64,000 nt of DNA from Pseudomonas sp. GM18 (GCF_000282195.1 NZ_AKJT01000007.1:1-64000), one strand, 5' to 3'; positions 42,333 through 52,219 are shown, counted from the stretch's first letter. Notes: a model not told the origin generated them from the letters alone. Translations and numbers: made by a program.

Positions 42333-42543
42333 ACATTAGTGGCAGTGGTAGTCATTCATTTTGTGGAAGAATTGCGATAGCAGGCTGACTGTTTGTTGAT
42401 AAGAAAGGCTTGCCTCTTTGAGTCTACAGACGAGTTTTTTCAATCAAATCAAGACCATATCCACACGAGCAAATCGGATCCAAAATAGTTTATAAACTTC
42501 AATGCAACTCATTGTTATAAAAGACTTTTTTAGAAAAATTCGC

Positions 42544-42570
42544 TAATTTTTTTCAAGTACTAGCCGATGG
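42544..42570 (+). promoter_or_regulatory. Candidate FliA (sigma-28) promoter of aer
   Basis: TAATTTTT (42544-42551), 11 bases, then GCCGATGG (42563-42570). This matches 6 of 8 positions in both halves of the flagellar sigma-28 consensus (TAAAGTTT-N11-GCCGATAA) with exact spacing, 30 bp before the aer ATG. Confidence 0.6.
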
Positions 42571-42599
42571 ACTCTTAAAGGAACCAAGGAGCAATCGGA

Positions 42600-44165
42600 A
42601 TGAGAAATAATCAGCCTGTTACGCAGCGTGAGATTTCACTCGCACCTCAGCAGAAACTCATCTCGACGACAAATGATCGAGGAGTTATTACGTACTGCAA
42701 TGACGCCTTCGTAGAGATCAGTGGTTTTGATAGAGCCGATCTGATTGGCGCCCCCCAAAATATCGTCCGCCATCCTGACGTCCCATCTGCCGTATTTGCC
42801 CATATGTGGGGTGCTCTCAAGCAAGGCCGCCCGTGGATGGGTATCGTCAAGAACCGCTCTAGAAATGGCGATCACTACTGGGTCAACGCGTACGTCACAC
42901 CGATATTTGAAGGCAGCCAGGTGGTTGGCTTTGAATCGGTCAGAGTCAAACCGACGACTGATCAGATTCGCCGTGCTGAATCCCTGTATAAGCGCATCAG
43001 CCAGGGACAACCGGCCATCCCCCGCCAAGACGCTTGGCAACCTGCCCTGCTAGATTGCGTGCCGTACATTGCCATGGGACTGGCGGGTACTATGGGCGGC
43101 TTGTTCTTCACCGCGCCCGTGGCGATTGCCGTGGCCGCAGGCATAGCCGTACCGATCGGCTTGCTCTCTTCACGCTGGCAGATGCGAGGAATTTTGCGCC
43201 TGCTGCAGATGGCTGAGCCCTCTACCTCCGACTCACTAATCGCTCAGATGTACAGCGATGCGCGCGGACCACAAGCCCGCCTGGAAACCGCCTTCGTCAG
43301 CCAGACTTCGCGCCTTAAGACTTGCCTGACGCGCCTGCAAGACACCGCCGAGCAACTCAACGAGCTGGCGGGACAATCCGACGTACTTGCCACTGATAGC
43401 TCAAAAGGCCTTGATCGCCAGCGCGTCGAAACCGAACAGGTATCTGCCGCGGTCAACCAGATGGCCGCGACCACCCAGGAAGTCGCCAGCCACGTCCAGC
43501 GTGCGGCTGATGCCACCCAACAAGCTAACCTGCTGACCAGTCGCGGCCGCGATGTGGCCCGAGACACCCGAGAGGCTATCGAGCGCCTCTCCGCCGTTGT
43601 CGGCGAGACAAGTCTGACAGTTGCACAACTGGCCAGGGACAGCAACGAAATAGGGACAGTCGTTGACGTGATCAAAGGAATCGCTGATCAGACCAATCTG
43701 CTGGCACTGAATGCCGCCATCGAAGCAGCGCGCGCCGGCGACATGGGCAGGGGTTTCGCTGTCGTGGCCGACGAGGTTCGCCAACTGGCCCAACGCACCT
43801 CGCAATCCACCACCCAGATCCATGACCTGATCACTAAGCTCCAGACGTCGTCCAACAATGCCGTGCAGACCATGGAGAGCGGTCATCGTCAGGCCCAAGA
43901 AGGTGTGACCTGGGTGCTTGAGGCAGACAAGGCATTGGTGGGCATCAGCGAAGCGGTCTCCCACATCACCGACATGACCACCCAAATTGCCGCGGCCACT
44001 GAAGAGCAAACTGCCGTCGCCGAGGAAATCAGCCGAAACATCACCACGATCGCCCACTTGGCCGATCAAACCTCGGAACAGGCGCACCAATCGGCAGACC
44101 TGAATAAGGAACTGACCAAGACCGCGTCCACGCAGTATTCATTGGTTGAGCGGTTTAACCGATAA
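42600..44165 (+). CDS. aer: Aerotaxis receptor Aer (PAS-containing chemoreceptor)
   Basis: A 521-residue receptor. An FAD-binding PAS domain spans about 20-115 ('[22 protein letters not shown]', '[16 protein letters not shown]', '[20 protein letters not shown]'); a membrane-anchoring hydrophobic segment follows at about 155-190, then the signalling helices with the tip '[19 protein letters not shown]'. It has no periplasmic domain, as expected of Aer, which reads the redox state of the electron transport chain from the cytoplasmic side. GGAG-type ribosome site (AAGGAG) before the ATG. Confidence 0.93.
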   Translation: MRNNQPVTQREISLAPQQKLISTTNDRGVITYCNDAFVEISGFDRADLIGAPQNIVRHPDVPSAVFAHMWGALKQGRPWMGIVKNRSRNGDHYWVNAYVTPIFEGSQVVGFESVRVKPTTDQIRRAESLYKRISQGQPAIPRQDAWQPALLDCVPYIAMGLAGTMGGLFFTAPVAIAVAAGIAVPIGLLSSRWQMRGILRLLQMAEPSTSDSLIAQMYSDARGPQARLETAFVSQTSRLKTCLTRLQDTAEQLNELAGQSDVLATDSSKGLDRQRVETEQVSAAVNQMAATTQEVASHVQRAADATQQANLLTSRGRDVARDTREAIERLSAVVGETSLTVAQLARDSNEIGTVVDVIKGIADQTNLLALNAAIEAARAGDMGRGFAVVADEVRQLAQRTSQSTTQIHDLITKLQTSSNNAVQTMESGHRQAQEGVTWVLEADKALVGISEAVSHITDMTTQIAAATEEQTAVAEEISRNITTIAHLADQTSEQAHQSADLNKELTKTASTQYSLVERFNR

Positions 44166-44186
44166 CCAATCAATCCTCATGGAGAG

Positions 44187-44207
44187 GCCCGCCTTACGCG
44201 GGCTTTT
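44187..44207 (+). terminator. Terminator after aer
   Basis: A 6-bp GC stem (GCCCGC / GCGGGC), 5-nt loop and four T, 22 bp after the aer stop. Nothing else was recognised in 44208-44436. Confidence 0.8.
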
Positions 44208-44436
44208 GCCCGCGCTTTCGTATCCGCCCTGTCATGCCTTGGTCACACCCACCAAGCACAATGCGGTCAGCCAAAAGGATTTGGCCCTATCGACACCTCT
44301 GGAGCTTCGAACTCACGACGATAAAAAAGCAAGATGGATTCACTGCCCGCTTACTGACAGCTAGCGGAGATTGCTCTCCAAACGCGGCGTCCCCCCATAA
44401 TTCACCGCCCCACATCCAATGCAATAAACCCGAAAC

Positions 44437-44838
44437 TTATTTCGCCGTAATCACCGACAATTTGCTGATCCCCGCTCGCTCGATAGACGCCATGGCCCGG
44501 GCGACCTCGCCATAATTCACCCCGTTGTCCGCCTGCAGTTGCACGCGCACGTCGGGATTTTTCGCTTTAGCCGCTTGTAGGTTGAACTCGAGCAGATCCG
44601 CCTGGATCTCGTCCTTGTTGATGAACACCTTGCCCTTGTCGTCGATGCTCACCACCAGCGGATCTTTCTGTTCCACCGGCGCCACCGCTTCGGTCTTCGG
44701 CAGGTTGATCGGGATCGCGTTGGTCAGCAGTGGCGCGGTGACGATAAACACCACCAGCAGCACCAGCATCACGTCCACCAGTGGCGTAACGTTGATCTCG
44801 CTGAGCACTTCATCGCTGTCTTGTGTGGAGAAGGCCAT
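44437..44838 (-). CDS. exbD: ExbD/TolR-type biopolymer transport protein
   Basis: A 133-residue protein with one N-terminal membrane helix ('VTPLVDVMLVLLVVFIVTAPLL') that carries the essential Asp, and a periplasmic domain. It pairs with ExbB and TonB to use the proton gradient for outer-membrane transport. AGGAGG precedes the ATG, one base after the exbB stop. It is the last gene of the permease-ATPase-binding protein-tonB-exbB-exbD operon. Confidence 0.93.
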   Translation of the reverse strand: MAFSTQDSDEVLSEINVTPLVDVMLVLLVVFIVTAPLLTNAIPINLPKTEAVAPVEQKDPLVVSIDDKGKVFINKDEIQADLLEFNLQAAKAKNPDVRVQLQADNGVNYGEVARAMASIERAGISKLSVITAK

Positions 44839-44839
44839 C

Positions 44840-45565
44840 TCAGGACGCCTCCTTGACTTGCTGTCCGGCGACGGTCGCGCCGGACTTGCTCAGCACCGGG
44901 TGCAGCAGCACGCGGAACGCGTTTTTCTGCGCCAGGCTGTAGAAGTCGTGGGCGAAGTCGTCGAGATCGGCGGCGGTCAGTTTCAGGCGACGCAGGTAGT
45001 AGTTGTAGACCAGCACCGCCGGCACCGCGACAGCGATGCCGACGCCGGTGGCAACCAAGGCGGCACCGATCGGCCCGGCCACGGTTTCCAGGCTCGCCGA
45101 GCCCGCCGCACTGATGCCTTTCAAGGCCGACATGATGCCCCATACCGTGCCGAACAGGCCGATGAAGGGCGAGGTGCTGCCGATACTGGCGAGGATCGCC
45201 AGGCCGCTTTCAAGCGAACGCCGTTCCCGCACGATCTGCTGGCGCAAAGCACGTTCGAGACGGTCCTGATGGTTGATCGCCTGGCTCAAGTCGGCGGCTT
45301 GTGCGCCCTCTGGCACCTGGATCGCGGCGTAACCGGCCAGTGCCACGCGAGCCGCAGCGCCCGGTTGACCATGGGCTAATTCAGCGGCGGAATCGAGACT
45401 GGAAGCGGCCCAGAAGTGTTTATGGAATTTGCGATCCTGGGTCTTGAGACGGGTGAACTGCACGCCCTTGAGCAAGGCCAGGCCCCAGGTGGCGACGGAA
45501 AATAGGATCAACAACCAGATGACGGCGTGTTCGATGGATTCGAAAGGGGATGCGATCAGGTTCAT
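44840..45565 (-). CDS. exbB: ExbB/TolQ-type proton channel protein
   Basis: A 241-residue MotA/TolQ/ExbB protein with three helices: 'AVIWLLILFSVATWGLALLKG' near the start, then the pair around 'GSTSPFIGLFGTVWGIMSAL' and 'GAALVATGVGIAVAVPAVLVYNYY', the signature proton-channel helices. The ATG at 45565 follows GGAGAG. ExbB forms the pentameric stator around ExbD. It is in one operon with tonB 100 bp upstream and exbD downstream. Confidence 0.93.
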   Translation of the reverse strand: MNLIASPFESIEHAVIWLLILFSVATWGLALLKGVQFTRLKTQDRKFHKHFWAASSLDSAAELAHGQPGAAARVALAGYAAIQVPEGAQAADLSQAINHQDRLERALRQQIVRERRSLESGLAILASIGSTSPFIGLFGTVWGIMSALKGISAAGSASLETVAGPIGAALVATGVGIAVAVPAVLVYNYYLRRLKLTAADLDDFAHDFYSLAQKNAFRVLLHPVLSKSGATVAGQQVKEAS

Positions 45566-45665
45566 GGTCAGGCTCTCCAACAAGGCATTAAATCGGTTGT
45601 AGCGATGCGCCTTTTGTCAGGTGGCCCGCGTTGTCTTTCGATAGGTGTGCTTTTAATAGGTATGG

Positions 45666-46478
45666 CTACTTGATTTTGAAGTCGATGGGCACGCTGACCC
45701 AACCGTCCTGGGCGACGTCGCCCTGCTTGGCCGGGACGAAACTCCAGCGCTTGACCGCGGCCAGTGCCGCGTCGTCGAGTTGATCGCGGCCACTGCTTTT
45801 CTGGATCTGGATTTCGCCGGGTTTGCCGCTGGCCAAAACATGCACCCGCAACAACACCGTGCCTTCCCAGCCGCGACGCATCGCCAGCGACGGGTATTCC
45901 GGTGCCGGGTTCTTCAAGTAACCGGCGCTGGCCGACGCCGGGGTCACCGGTTTCGGTGCCGGCGGTGCCGCAGGGGCTGGCGAGGCGACCGGTTGTGGCG
46001 GCGCGGGTGGCGCAGGCGGCTGCTCCACCGGTTTGGCCACGGGTTTGGGCACCGGTTTAACCACAGGTTTGGGCTTGGGAATCGGTTTGGGAGGCGGTGG
46101 CTTGATCGCCAGTTCATCCTCCACAGGAGGCGGCGGCTCGGCCACTGGCTGTGGAATCGGCTCGGGCGGTGGAGGCACCACCACCGGTGGCGCCGGCTGC
46201 GAGAACTCGATGGTCATCGGCGGGATCTGCGGCGGCACCACTGGCAGTGCCGGCGGCGGTGTCTGGTTGACCCAGACAATCACCGCGCCATGCAGCACCA
46301 GCGCGAACACCCCCAGCAAGACCGCTTCGCGACGACTCAAGACACGTTTGGGCGTGCTGAGCTGCCGCGACAGCGCCAGGGGTTCCCGGAAAACCCGGCC
46401 AAGATCGAGCAGTTCACCGCCGGGCAGTGGGTGCCGGAACACCTCTAGGGCACTGGCGGCGTTCTGGACATTGCCCAT
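45666..46478 (-). CDS. tonB: Energy transducer TonB
   Basis: A 270-residue TonB. An N-terminal cytoplasmic stretch of about 50 residues precedes the anchor helix ('EAVLLGVFALVLHGAVIVWV'). A Pro-rich periplasmic spacer (about 74-180) with repeated Pro-Lys-Pro units follows, and then the C-terminal TonB domain ('YPSLAMRRGWEGTVLLRVHV', 'SSGRDQLDDAALAAVKRWSFVPA'). It spans the periplasm to open TonB-dependent receptors. It lies 48 bp after the binding protein stop in the sulfonate-type ABC operon, divergent from a TonB-dependent receptor, so it is probably dedicated to that receptor. AGGAGT precedes the ATG. Confidence 0.94.
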   Translation of the reverse strand: MGNVQNAASALEVFRHPLPGGELLDLGRVFREPLALSRQLSTPKRVLSRREAVLLGVFALVLHGAVIVWVNQTPPPALPVVPPQIPPMTIEFSQPAPPVVVPPPPEPIPQPVAEPPPPVEDELAIKPPPPKPIPKPKPVVKPVPKPVAKPVEQPPAPPAPPQPVASPAPAAPPAPKPVTPASASAGYLKNPAPEYPSLAMRRGWEGTVLLRVHVLASGKPGEIQIQKSSGRDQLDDAALAAVKRWSFVPAKQGDVAQDGWVSVPIDFKIK

Positions 46479-46526
46479 TCATTGACTCCTGTAAACATTC
46501 AAATTAAACACGCGCCTGGACCCGTA

Positions 46527-47552
46527 CTAACGTGCCGGTTCCGATTGCGTCAATGTCAAAGGCACCCGGAAAAACACTTGAGCATCAGTCAGCTTTTGCA
46601 CATCAACGCGATGGGGAAAGATCTTCTTTTCCACGAACAAGTCATCGACTTGCTGCAAGGCCTGCACATCCCGCGGTTCAACCGGCAACAGCGACTCATC
46701 ACCCCAGCTGCGCAGCGTCTGCGAGACTTCAAGGGGAATGTCGTTGACCTTGGCGAACACCCGAGCGTACTCGTCGGGATTGCGCTGCGCCCATTCGAAC
46801 GCCTTGGCGAAGCGCTGCAATACATCGCTCAGCGCTTTGCGCTTGAGCGGGTCGGTCAGCACTTCATCGGAGGCGGTGATAAACGTCAGCCCGGTGTTGA
46901 TGCCCTCGCCACTGATCAGCACCCGAGCGCCCTTCTGCTCGGCGAATGCCTGGTACACACCGAACGTAGCCCAGGCTTCGATTTTCCCGGCGTTGAACGC
47001 CGGCAAGGCGTCGGTCGGCAAGACGAAGCCGACGTTGACGTCTTTCTCATCGACCCCGGCATTGGCCAGTGCGCGAATCAGCAAGTACTGGGAAATGCTG
47101 CCTCGGGCCGACGACACCACCACGTTGCGACCTTTCAAATCCGCGACGCTGCGAATCGTTGAATCCGGCGGAACCAGAATCGCGATCCCCCTCGACTGAC
47201 TGCGCCGTACCGCGACAATCCGCAACGGCGTGCCGCCAGTCGCCGCCGCGAGTACCGGCGTATCACCGGCCGGCCCCAGATCGACAGCACCGGCGCGCAG
47301 CGCTTCGAACAACGGCGCGGCACCCTGGAAGTTCGCCCATTGCACCTTGTAGTCGATACCTTCCAGCGCATTCGCCGCCTCGACCACCGTGCGCAAGCCC
47401 TTGGCTTGATCGCCCAGCACCAGCGTCACGCCGGACAAATCTGACTGGGCCGCCGATGGGGACTTTGTCTCGACGGTCTCACCGCAACCGCCGAGCAACA
47501 GCGCGGCGCCAGACAACAGCACGGCCGTGGATTTCCAGATGCGTCCTGGCAT
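46527..47552 (-). CDS. SsuA-type ABC substrate-binding lipoprotein
   Basis: A 341-residue lipoprotein of the aliphatic sulfonate/nitrate/taurine binding family. The lipobox is LLGGC with Cys23 of the start at 47552 ('GAALLLGGC'). 'LFEALRAGAVDLGPAGDTPVLAAATGG' and 'DLKGRNVVVSSARGSISQYLLIRAL' are characteristic of SsuA-like proteins. A lipid anchor is unusual, because SsuA is normally soluble. A frame from 47663 adds 37 non-family residues. It is third in the operon, behind permease and ATPase. Confidence 0.9.
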   Translation of the reverse strand: MPGRIWKSTAVLLSGAALLLGGCGETVETKSPSAAQSDLSGVTLVLGDQAKGLRTVVEAANALEGIDYKVQWANFQGAAPLFEALRAGAVDLGPAGDTPVLAAATGGTPLRIVAVRRSQSRGIAILVPPDSTIRSVADLKGRNVVVSSARGSISQYLLIRALANAGVDEKDVNVGFVLPTDALPAFNAGKIEAWATFGVYQAFAEQKGARVLISGEGINTGLTFITASDEVLTDPLKRKALSDVLQRFAKAFEWAQRNPDEYARVFAKVNDIPLEVSQTLRSWGDESLLPVEPRDVQALQQVDDLFVEKKIFPHRVDVQKLTDAQVFFRVPLTLTQSEPAR

Positions 47553-47577
47553 GGCAAAAAATTCCCTTATCAAAAAA

Positions 47578-48390
47578 TCAGCCATGAGCAAAACGCCGGA
47601 CGTTGCCAGTCGACACTGCTGGTACAGCGCCGGCCGCTTGAACCGCTGGCTCGTTCGCTTCAACCCCCAACAGGCTGAGCAGACGCGCGCGGATTTGCTG
47701 AAAGCCTTCCTGACCGGTGTCCCGGGCTCGTGGCAAGTCGATCGTCAATTGCTCGGCGATCTTGCCGTTGGCCAGCACGATGACCCGATCGGCCAGCAGG
47801 ATCGCTTCATCCACGTCGTGGGTCACCAGCAGCACCGCCGGCGTGTGTTTGCGCCATAACTCGATGATCAGCCGATGCATGCGAATCCGGGTCAGGGCAT
47901 CGAGCGCGGCGAACGGTTCATCGAGCAGCAACAGCTTGGGCTCGCGCACCAGGCCACGAGCCAGCGCCACCCGCTGCGCTTCGCCACCGGAGAGCGTCGC
48001 CGGGTAGGCTTCCAGACGATGGGCCAGGCCCACTTCGGTCAGCGCCTGCACCGCACGCGCCTTGGCATTGGGGGTGTGCAGGCCGAGAATCACGTTCTTC
48101 CAGGCGCGCTTCCAGGGCATCAGCCGGGGCTCCTGAAACACCGCCGCCCGCGCTTTGGGCACCCGCAGCTGGCCGCTGTCGATGCTGTCGAGTCCGGCCA
48201 GGCTGCGCAACAAAGTGGTCTTGCCCGAACCGCTGGCCCCCAGCAGCGCGACGAATTCGCCGGGTGCGATGTCCAGGTCCAGGCCGTCGATGACCCGCTG
48301 TTGACCAAACTGGCGCACCACATTGCGCAGTTGTACGGGCGCGGCTGAATGTACGGTTTTAGACGCGTCCAAAAGATCGATGCTCGACAT
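47578..48390 (-). CDS. SsuB-type ABC transporter ATP-binding protein
   Basis: A 270-residue ATPase: Walker A GASGSGKTT, Q-loop VFQEPRLMPW, signature LSGGEAQRVALARGL, Walker B LLLDEPFAALD, switch His VTHDVDEA. 'ALDALTRIRMHRLIIELWRK' is the standard stretch for sulfonate/nitrate/taurine importers. It begins one base after the permease stop with GAGGAA as ribosome site, and the binding protein follows 25 bp downstream. It powers import of an organosulfur compound. Confidence 0.94.
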   Translation of the reverse strand: MSSIDLLDASKTVHSAAPVQLRNVVRQFGQQRVIDGLDLDIAPGEFVALLGASGSGKTTLLRSLAGLDSIDSGQLRVPKARAAVFQEPRLMPWKRAWKNVILGLHTPNAKARAVQALTEVGLAHRLEAYPATLSGGEAQRVALARGLVREPKLLLLDEPFAALDALTRIRMHRLIIELWRKHTPAVLLVTHDVDEAILLADRVIVLANGKIAEQLTIDLPRARDTGQEGFQQIRARLLSLLGVEANEPAVQAAGAVPAVSTGNVRRFAHG

Positions 48391-48391
48391 A

Positions 48392-49276
48392 TCAGTTCCT
48401 CACAAATGATGGGCGCCAGGCCAGGGCAAAACGCTCCAGCGTGCGAATAAGTCCGTCGATCAACAGGCCGAGAACGCTGTAAATCAGCAGGCAGATGACG
48501 ATCACATCGGTGCGCATGAAGTCCCGCGCATCACTGGCCAGATAGCCGATGCCGGCGGTGGTGTTGATTTGCTCGACAAACACCAGGGCCAGCCAGGAAA
48601 TCCCCAGGGAGTAACGCAGGCCGACGAAGAATGAGGGCAAGGAGCCCGGCAGGATCACATGCCAGATCAACTCGCGACGATTGAGACCCAGGGTGTTGGC
48701 GGCCTCGATCAGTTTGGGATCGATGTTGCGAATCCCGGCGAACAGGTTCAGGTATACCGGAAAGGTGGTGCCGGTCACGATCAGGGCGATTTTGGTGAAC
48801 TCGCCGATGCCGAACCAGAGAATGAACAGCGGCACCAGGGCCAGCGAAGGAATGGTGCGCAGCATCTGCATCGGCGAATCGAGGATCACCTCGCCGCGTT
48901 TCGACAGGCCGGTAATCAGCGCCGCAACGACACCGACGCTCACGCCGATGCTCAACCCCACGAGCGCCCGTTGCAGGGATACCAACAGATGCTTGCCCAG
49001 CTCCCCGGAAGTGATCATGGCCCAGAGCGTGCCGCCAATCTGCGACGGCGCAGCGATCACCCGTTGCGGAATCAGCCCCCACTGCGACGCCAGTTCCCAC
49101 AACAGCAACAGCGCAATCGGACTGATCAATCGCAGCAACGCCTCAGGTGTACGCCAGTGACGCAGCCAGTCGGGGAGCAACCTTGCCGCGCCCTGGCTAT
49201 CGCCGGTGAGGCGAACGGCCTTATCGACGGAAAACGAGCTACTGGCGCTCGGCGTATCGAAAGTCTTTTCGGTCAT
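48392..49276 (-). CDS. SsuC-type ABC transporter permease
   Basis: A 294-residue permease of the BPD_transp_1 family with about six helices. The coupling loop is 'LIEAANTLGLNRRELIWHVILPGSLPSFFVGLR', and 'IPSLALVPLFILWFGIGEFTKI' is the sulfonate/nitrate/taurine pattern. The ATG at 49276 follows GGAAGG; a frame from 49336 adds 20 residues. It is first in the six-gene operon that ends with exbD and is divergent from the TonB-dependent receptor. Confidence 0.94.
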   Translation of the reverse strand: MTEKTFDTPSASSSFSVDKAVRLTGDSQGAARLLPDWLRHWRTPEALLRLISPIALLLLWELASQWGLIPQRVIAAPSQIGGTLWAMITSGELGKHLLVSLQRALVGLSIGVSVGVVAALITGLSKRGEVILDSPMQMLRTIPSLALVPLFILWFGIGEFTKIALIVTGTTFPVYLNLFAGIRNIDPKLIEAANTLGLNRRELIWHVILPGSLPSFFVGLRYSLGISWLALVFVEQINTTAGIGYLASDARDFMRTDVIVICLLIYSVLGLLIDGLIRTLERFALAWRPSFVRN

Positions 49277-49666
49277 CAGGCTTCCTTCCTCATAAAGAAC
49301 ATGGCCGGAGGCGCCATGCGTCAGCTTCGGATTCATGCTATTCGCATAAAAAACCGCAGTGAAATTCTTTTTGGGAATAACCTAATATGATTAAAAATCA
49401 GATATACGATCAGTCAGATAAATTATTTGCATAGTAGATCGGCTCAGCCCGGGTCTTTTGCAGGGTGTGCTCCTGCCTCGGGATAAAATGCGCATTTCTG
49501 ATAAATGAAATTACACATGATTAATTAATTTAATAATTAACTTAGAACAAAACGGCATTTCACAGCCCTGTCCCGCTGCGCCTACTTTCGACACCACAGA
49601 CCGACCCCGATACCAGGTGGAGGCTTGAATCACGCCTATCCATTGCCTGAAACGAGAGTCGTATCC
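49277..49666. promoter_or_regulatory. AT-rich divergent promoter region of the sulfur-uptake genes
   Basis: 390 bp without a gene, clearly lower in GC than its flanks. It holds ATAACCTAAT followed by ATTAAAAA (49377-49397), a pair also seen at 55335-55353 before the thiol dioxygenase gene. It also holds ATAATTAACTTAGAAC (49533-49548), repeated with one change at 63952-63967 at the right edge. These may be CysB or other LysR-type target regions; this is inference. Confidence 0.4.
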
Positions 49667-52189
49667 ATGTCCGCAACACTGCCTGTCCTGTCTGGCTCTG
49701 CCAAATCCGCCCGTCACCGCTCGCCCTTCATCGTCAGCCTGGCCGCCTGCGGCATGGTCTTCGGCAGTTCGGCCTTGAAGGCCGAAGAAGTCGAGCGCAG
49801 CGAAGACAAGGATACCCGCCTGGAAAAGGTCACGGTCATCTCCACCGGGGTACGCGGCACGCAACGAACAGTGGCCGAGAGCCCGGCGCCTATCGACATT
49901 GTCACCGGCGAACAACTGCTGAAAACCGGTCGCGCCGACCTGACCGAAGCCATCTCCAAGCTGCTGCCCTCGTTCAATTACGGCACCAACATCGCCGGCT
50001 ACAACTCGACCATTCGCCCCCTGTCCAATCGCAGCCTGGCGCCGGCCTATACGCTGGTGCTGGTCAACGGCAAGCGCCGGCATAACAGCGCCCTGCCCGC
50101 CAACGGCTCGACCGACAGCAGCGGTGCCAACTCGGTCGATATCGACATGATCCCGATCAGCGCCGTGGAGCGCATCGAGGTGCTCAAGGACAGCGCCGCC
50201 GCGCAATATGGTTCGGATGCGATAGCCGGGGTGATCAATGTGATCCTCAAGTCCAGTGCCCGAGGCGGCCATCTGGGCCTGACCCACGGCAAGCTTTACA
50301 GCGGCGAAGGCGAGGTCACCAAGTTCGAGGGCGATACCGGGTTTGCCCTGGGCGACGGCGGCTTCTTGCACCTGTCTGGTGATGCACGCAAGCGCGGCGA
50401 CGCCAGCTGGAACGAACGAGCCACCAACACTGCCTATTTTCCCGGCGACCCTCGGGAAGCGACCTGGAACAAGGTCGGGGTGAAAAATGGCGACCCGCAG
50501 ATCAAGGCGTTCAACCTCGGCTATAACGCCGAACTGCCACTGAATGAACAAACCAGACTCTACTCCTATGCCACCTACGGCGAGCGCAAGGCGATCATCA
50601 ACAACTACTTCCGCTACCCCAATGGCAACGCCAACATCCCGGAACTGTTTCCCGACGGCTACTACCCGCTGAACAACCTGGACGACAAGGACTACCAGTT
50701 CCTGTTCGGTGGCAAGGGGCTCGCAGCGGGCTGGGATTGGGACCTGAGCACTACTTACGGGCGCAACACTAACCATCAATACAGCGACCTGACTATCAAC
50801 CCGTCGTTGGGACCGGTCTCGCCGACCTCCTTCGACGACCTCGCCACCTACCGCTTCGATCAGTGGGTCAACAACCTGGACATCACCCGCGCCTTTGACG
50901 GGGTTTTCGGTTTTCCCCTGCAAGTGTCGGCCGGTCTGGAACATCGCTGGGAACGTTTCAGTACCTTTGCCGGTGATGCCCTGGCCTACACCGTCGGCGG
51001 CTATCGCTTCCCGGCGACACTGCCCAACGGCCAGCGCAATCCACTGGCCGGGCAATTGGCAGCAATTGCCGCACAGGCTGCCGCCACCATCGCGCCGCAG
51101 GATGAAACCAGCATCAAGCGCAACAACTATGCCGCCTACATCGATTTGGGCATCACCCCGATCGAGCGCTTGTTCATTGACGTGGCCGCTCGGGCCGAAC
51201 ACTTCGACGACGACTCGGGTAATACCGTCAGCGCCAAGGTCAATTCACGCTTTGAACTCACCGAAACCGTGGCCGTGCGCGGCACCGTCGGCAGCGGGTT
51301 CCGAGCGCCGTCCCTGACGCAGATTGGCTACAGCATCACTGACAACCGCGTAGGCGCCGCCCCCGATGGCACCATTGTTCCGGCCGTGACGCGCATCGCC
51401 CCGGTCGACTCGGCGCTGGCAAAGGCCTTGGGGGCGAGCAGCCTGGACCCGGAAAAATCACGCAACTTCGGTCTCGGCGTGACCTGGCAACCGGCCCCTC
51501 GCACCAGCCTGACCGTCGACGCTTACTGGATCGAAATCTCCGACCGCATCGCCCGCACCGAAAGCCTCTATGGCCCGGCACTCGCGCCGACGCTGACCTC
51601 CCTCGGCATCGACACCTCGACCTGGACTTCCTATTACGCCAATGCCTTCGACACCCGTACCCGCGGCGTCGATGTGGTGGCCGACCACTTCACGGATATC
51701 GGAGCCTGGGGCGAAGTTCGCTGGAACGCCGCCTTTAACTACAACGACACAGTGATCACCGACCTCAAGGACGCACCCGCCGCGCTGCAAGGACTGGGCA
51801 GTAACCCTGGCGGCAGCCTGACGTGGATCGGCCGTGCCCGTCAGGGCGACCTCACCGATGCGCAGCCGAAAACCAAATGGATACTGGGTGCCAACTGGAG
51901 GCTCGCTGACCTGGCGATCAACCTGCAAACCACCCGCTACGGCAAGGTCAAGACCCTGCAACAACTGGAGAGCGGTGACCGCAGCTTCGGTGCGAAGTGG
52001 ATCACCGACCTGGATATCTCTTACACCCTGCTCGACAACATCACCCTGAGCGTGGGTGGCACCAATATTTTCGACGTGCGCCCGGACAAAAACGCCGTGC
52101 CCTCGGCCGTGGGCCTGAACCTCTACGGCAACCCGCCGTTCTATCCCGGCGGTGGCTTCTGGTACAGCAAACTGGCGTATGACTTCTGA
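49667..52189 (+). CDS. TonB-dependent outer-membrane receptor
   Basis: An 840-residue receptor. After an atypical N-terminus and signal ('IVSLAACGMVFGSSALKA|EEVE'), a TonB-box-like 'KVTVIST' precedes the plug, which includes 'DLTEAISKLLPSFNYGTNIAGYNS', 'YTLVLVNGKRRHNSA' and 'VERIEVLKDSAAAQYGSDAIAGVINV'. The 22-strand barrel ends in '...FWYSKLAYDF' with terminal Phe. No extra N-terminal STN signalling domain is present. I used the ATG at 49667; a TTG at 49625 with GGTGGAGG upstream is possible. Position opposite an SsuABC-type operon with its own TonB suggests active uptake of an organosulfur compound (for example a sulfate ester or sulfonate) across the outer membrane. Confidence 0.93.
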   Translation: MSATLPVLSGSAKSARHRSPFIVSLAACGMVFGSSALKAEEVERSEDKDTRLEKVTVISTGVRGTQRTVAESPAPIDIVTGEQLLKTGRADLTEAISKLLPSFNYGTNIAGYNSTIRPLSNRSLAPAYTLVLVNGKRRHNSALPANGSTDSSGANSVDIDMIPISAVERIEVLKDSAAAQYGSDAIAGVINVILKSSARGGHLGLTHGKLYSGEGEVTKFEGDTGFALGDGGFLHLSGDARKRGDASWNERATNTAYFPGDPREATWNKVGVKNGDPQIKAFNLGYNAELPLNEQTRLYSYATYGERKAIINNYFRYPNGNANIPELFPDGYYPLNNLDDKDYQFLFGGKGLAAGWDWDLSTTYGRNTNHQYSDLTINPSLGPVSPTSFDDLATYRFDQWVNNLDITRAFDGVFGFPLQVSAGLEHRWERFSTFAGDALAYTVGGYRFPATLPNGQRNPLAGQLAAIAAQAAATIAPQDETSIKRNNYAAYIDLGITPIERLFIDVAARAEHFDDDSGNTVSAKVNSRFELTETVAVRGTVGSGFRAPSLTQIGYSITDNRVGAAPDGTIVPAVTRIAPVDSALAKALGASSLDPEKSRNFGLGVTWQPAPRTSLTVDAYWIEISDRIARTESLYGPALAPTLTSLGIDTSTWTSYYANAFDTRTRGVDVVADHFTDIGAWGEVRWNAAFNYNDTVITDLKDAPAALQGLGSNPGGSLTWIGRARQGDLTDAQPKTKWILGANWRLADLAINLQTTRYGKVKTLQQLESGDRSFGAKWITDLDISYTLLDNITLSVGGTNIFDVRPDKNAVPSAVGLNLYGNPPFYPGGGFWYSKLAYDF

Positions 52190-52219
52190 TCAACCCACCC
52201 CAACGACAAGGAACTCACC

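Noticed and set aside
49511..51202. A 563-codon open frame antisense to the TonB-dependent receptor.
   Set aside because: It opposes a perfectly recognisable receptor. The frame is open only because of high-GC codon bias, and its translation has no family features.
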